In this document: positions 63,489 to 64,000 of the stretch, piece after piece
Layout of the letters: each line of letters begins with the position of its first letter
Position numbering within the stretch: position 1 is the first letter of the stretch
Origin: Bacillota bacterium
Lineage (GTDB): Bacteria > Bacillota > Clostridia > Acetivibrionales > DSM-27016
Length of the DNA stretch: 64,000 bases
Assembly (NCBI GenBank): GCA_023390115.1
Contig: JAEWDM010000022.1
Span: 248,001-312,000, forward strand
Reading direction: 5' to 3'
Notes under the pieces: generated by a model
Told to the model about the DNA's origin: nothing
Databases searched by the model: none
What the model saw: only the letters and a program-made list of their open reading frames with translations
Made by a program: the position numbers and the translations under genes

Positions 63489-63517
63489 AGTTTAGCATAA
63501 ATAAAAGCTACCGTCAA
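63489..63517 (-). promoter_or_regulatory. Promoter of the infC operon
   Basis: TTGACG (63517-63512), 17 bases, TAAACT (63494-63489) on the minus strand, immediately ahead of the attenuator leader. Confidence 0.65.
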
Positions 63518-63534
63518 TGAGTTTTTAAAGGATA

Positions 63535-63879
63535 TTATAAAATTTTTGTACTCAGCTTTCTCCCGCCCACAAGGTGGTAATGGATATGAAATACCGTCTG
63601 TCCTCCGTCCTCCCCGCAATTATTTATAAGACGGTATCCGCTTTCCGCTATTCCAAGCTTTTCCGCAATCTTTTTAGCAGCCATGTGTATATCTACAATA
63701 TAGCCCGCACTGCGGGAATCGACATTATTCAAATCCTTTATATGCTCCTTCGGAACAATCAAAACATGAACAGGCGCCTCAGGGTTTATATCCTTAAACG
63801 CCATAACCCGGTCGTCCTCATATACCACGGTGGACGGCAGCTCCCTGTTTATAATCTTGCAGAATATACAATTATCCAT
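63535..63879 (-). CDS. HIT family nucleotide-binding protein (HinT-like)
   Basis: The 114-aa protein has CIFCKIINRELPSTVVYEDDRVMAF at the start and the histidine triad VFHIHYHLVGGR at the end, typical of bacterial HinT purine phosphoramidases. Length is normal. Its ATG is one base after the alaS stop, so the two are probably co-transcribed. Confidence 0.96.
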   Translation of the reverse strand: MDNCIFCKIINRELPSTVVYEDDRVMAFKDINPEAPVHVLIVPKEHIKDLNNVDSRSAGYIVDIHMAAKKIAEKLGIAESGYRLINNCGEDGGQTVFHIHYHLVGGRKLSTKIL

Positions 63880-63880
63880 A

Positions 63881-64000
63881 CTATTTCACCTGACCTTCTA
63901 TTATTTTTAAGGCAGCCTGAAGCGCCTCATTTATTTTGGAAATATCCTTGCCTCCTGCCTGAGCCATATCCGGACGTCCTCCTCCTCCGCCTCCGGCAAC
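63881..64000 (-). CDS. alaS: Alanyl-tRNA synthetase, C-terminal end (cut by the window)
   Basis: The last 39 codons are present and the gene continues beyond the window edge. The stretch AGGGGGGRPDMAQAGGKD is the glycine-rich end of the DHHA1 domain of AlaRS, followed by a short helix (KINEALQAALKIIEGQVK) and TAG. Confidence 0.95.
   Translation of the reverse strand, partial: VAGGGGGGRPDMAQAGGKDISKINEALQAALKIIEGQVK

Overview
The window looks like a chromosomal piece of an anaerobic, low-to-moderate GC Clostridia-type Firmicute. The evidence is a T-box leader before tyrS, an infC-rpmI-rplT operon with a transcription attenuator and an AUU start codon on infC, a DUF421/DUF4363 pair, an AgrD-type cyclic peptide gene, and many ETF, Fe-S and flavodoxin-type redox proteins with no oxygenases. 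No prophage, CRISPR array, tRNA or integrase was seen.

Layout. Positions 1-2400 hold small unrelated loci: a hypothetical gene, a strongly structured small RNA with its own promoter and terminator (888-1018), a KamB/NpmA-like 16S rRNA methyltransferase (possible aminoglycoside resistance), and a small membrane protein. Positions 2495-52894 (minus strand) are one very long, tightly packed gene cluster of about 50 kb for a hybrid polyketide/nonribosomal peptide. It reads from right to left: an Opp/Nik/Cnt-type ABC importer (oppB, C, D, F-like and a lipoprotein), two YbtP/YbtQ-like half ABC transporters, a methyltransferase, three megasynthases, a thiazolinyl imide reductase, two Isf-like flavoproteins, two FAD-linked oxidases, a ThiF/MoaD sulfur-transfer pair, a protein of unknown type, a type II thioesterase, a GlcF/HdrD-like Fe-S protein, a class III aminotransferase, EtfB, EtfA and an acyl-CoA dehydrogenase. 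Upstream is an AraC/PchR-type regulator (53032-54021). Both the importer promoter and the regulator promoter carry Fur-box-like palindromes.

Assembly line read from motifs: ACP-KS-AT-DH-KR-ACP-Cy-A(MT-like)-PCP-Cy-A-PCP, then KS-(no AT)-MT-(degenerate DH)-ACP-Cy-A(MT-like)-PCP, then TubC docking-Cy-A-PCP-reductase. All four A domains show the cysteine pocket (DLYN..IW) and each is paired with a cyclization domain, so the product should contain up to four thiazoline-type rings, two acetate-derived units (the second C-methylated) and a reductively released end. At least one ring is probably reduced to thiazolidine. There is no salicylate synthase, aryl-AMP ligase or other evident starter-loading enzyme. 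The cluster adds an ETF-linked dehydrogenase set and a sulfur-carrier system. I infer an iron-regulated, thiazoline-rich metallophore related in logic to yersiniabactin/pyochelin but differently built and adapted to anaerobic redox chemistry. Its structure and metal are not determined by the sequence.

From 54111 to the right end the content is housekeeping or local regulation: a 99-bp inverted-repeat element, an AgrD-like peptide gene with an AgrC-like membrane protein lacking a kinase domain (no AgrB seen), tyrS with its T-box, two TrkA-type K+ transport regulators, DUF421 and DUF4363, a Ca2+/cation exchanger, a TrmH-family rRNA methyltransferase, rplT-rpmI-infC, a HIT protein, and the 3' end of alaS.
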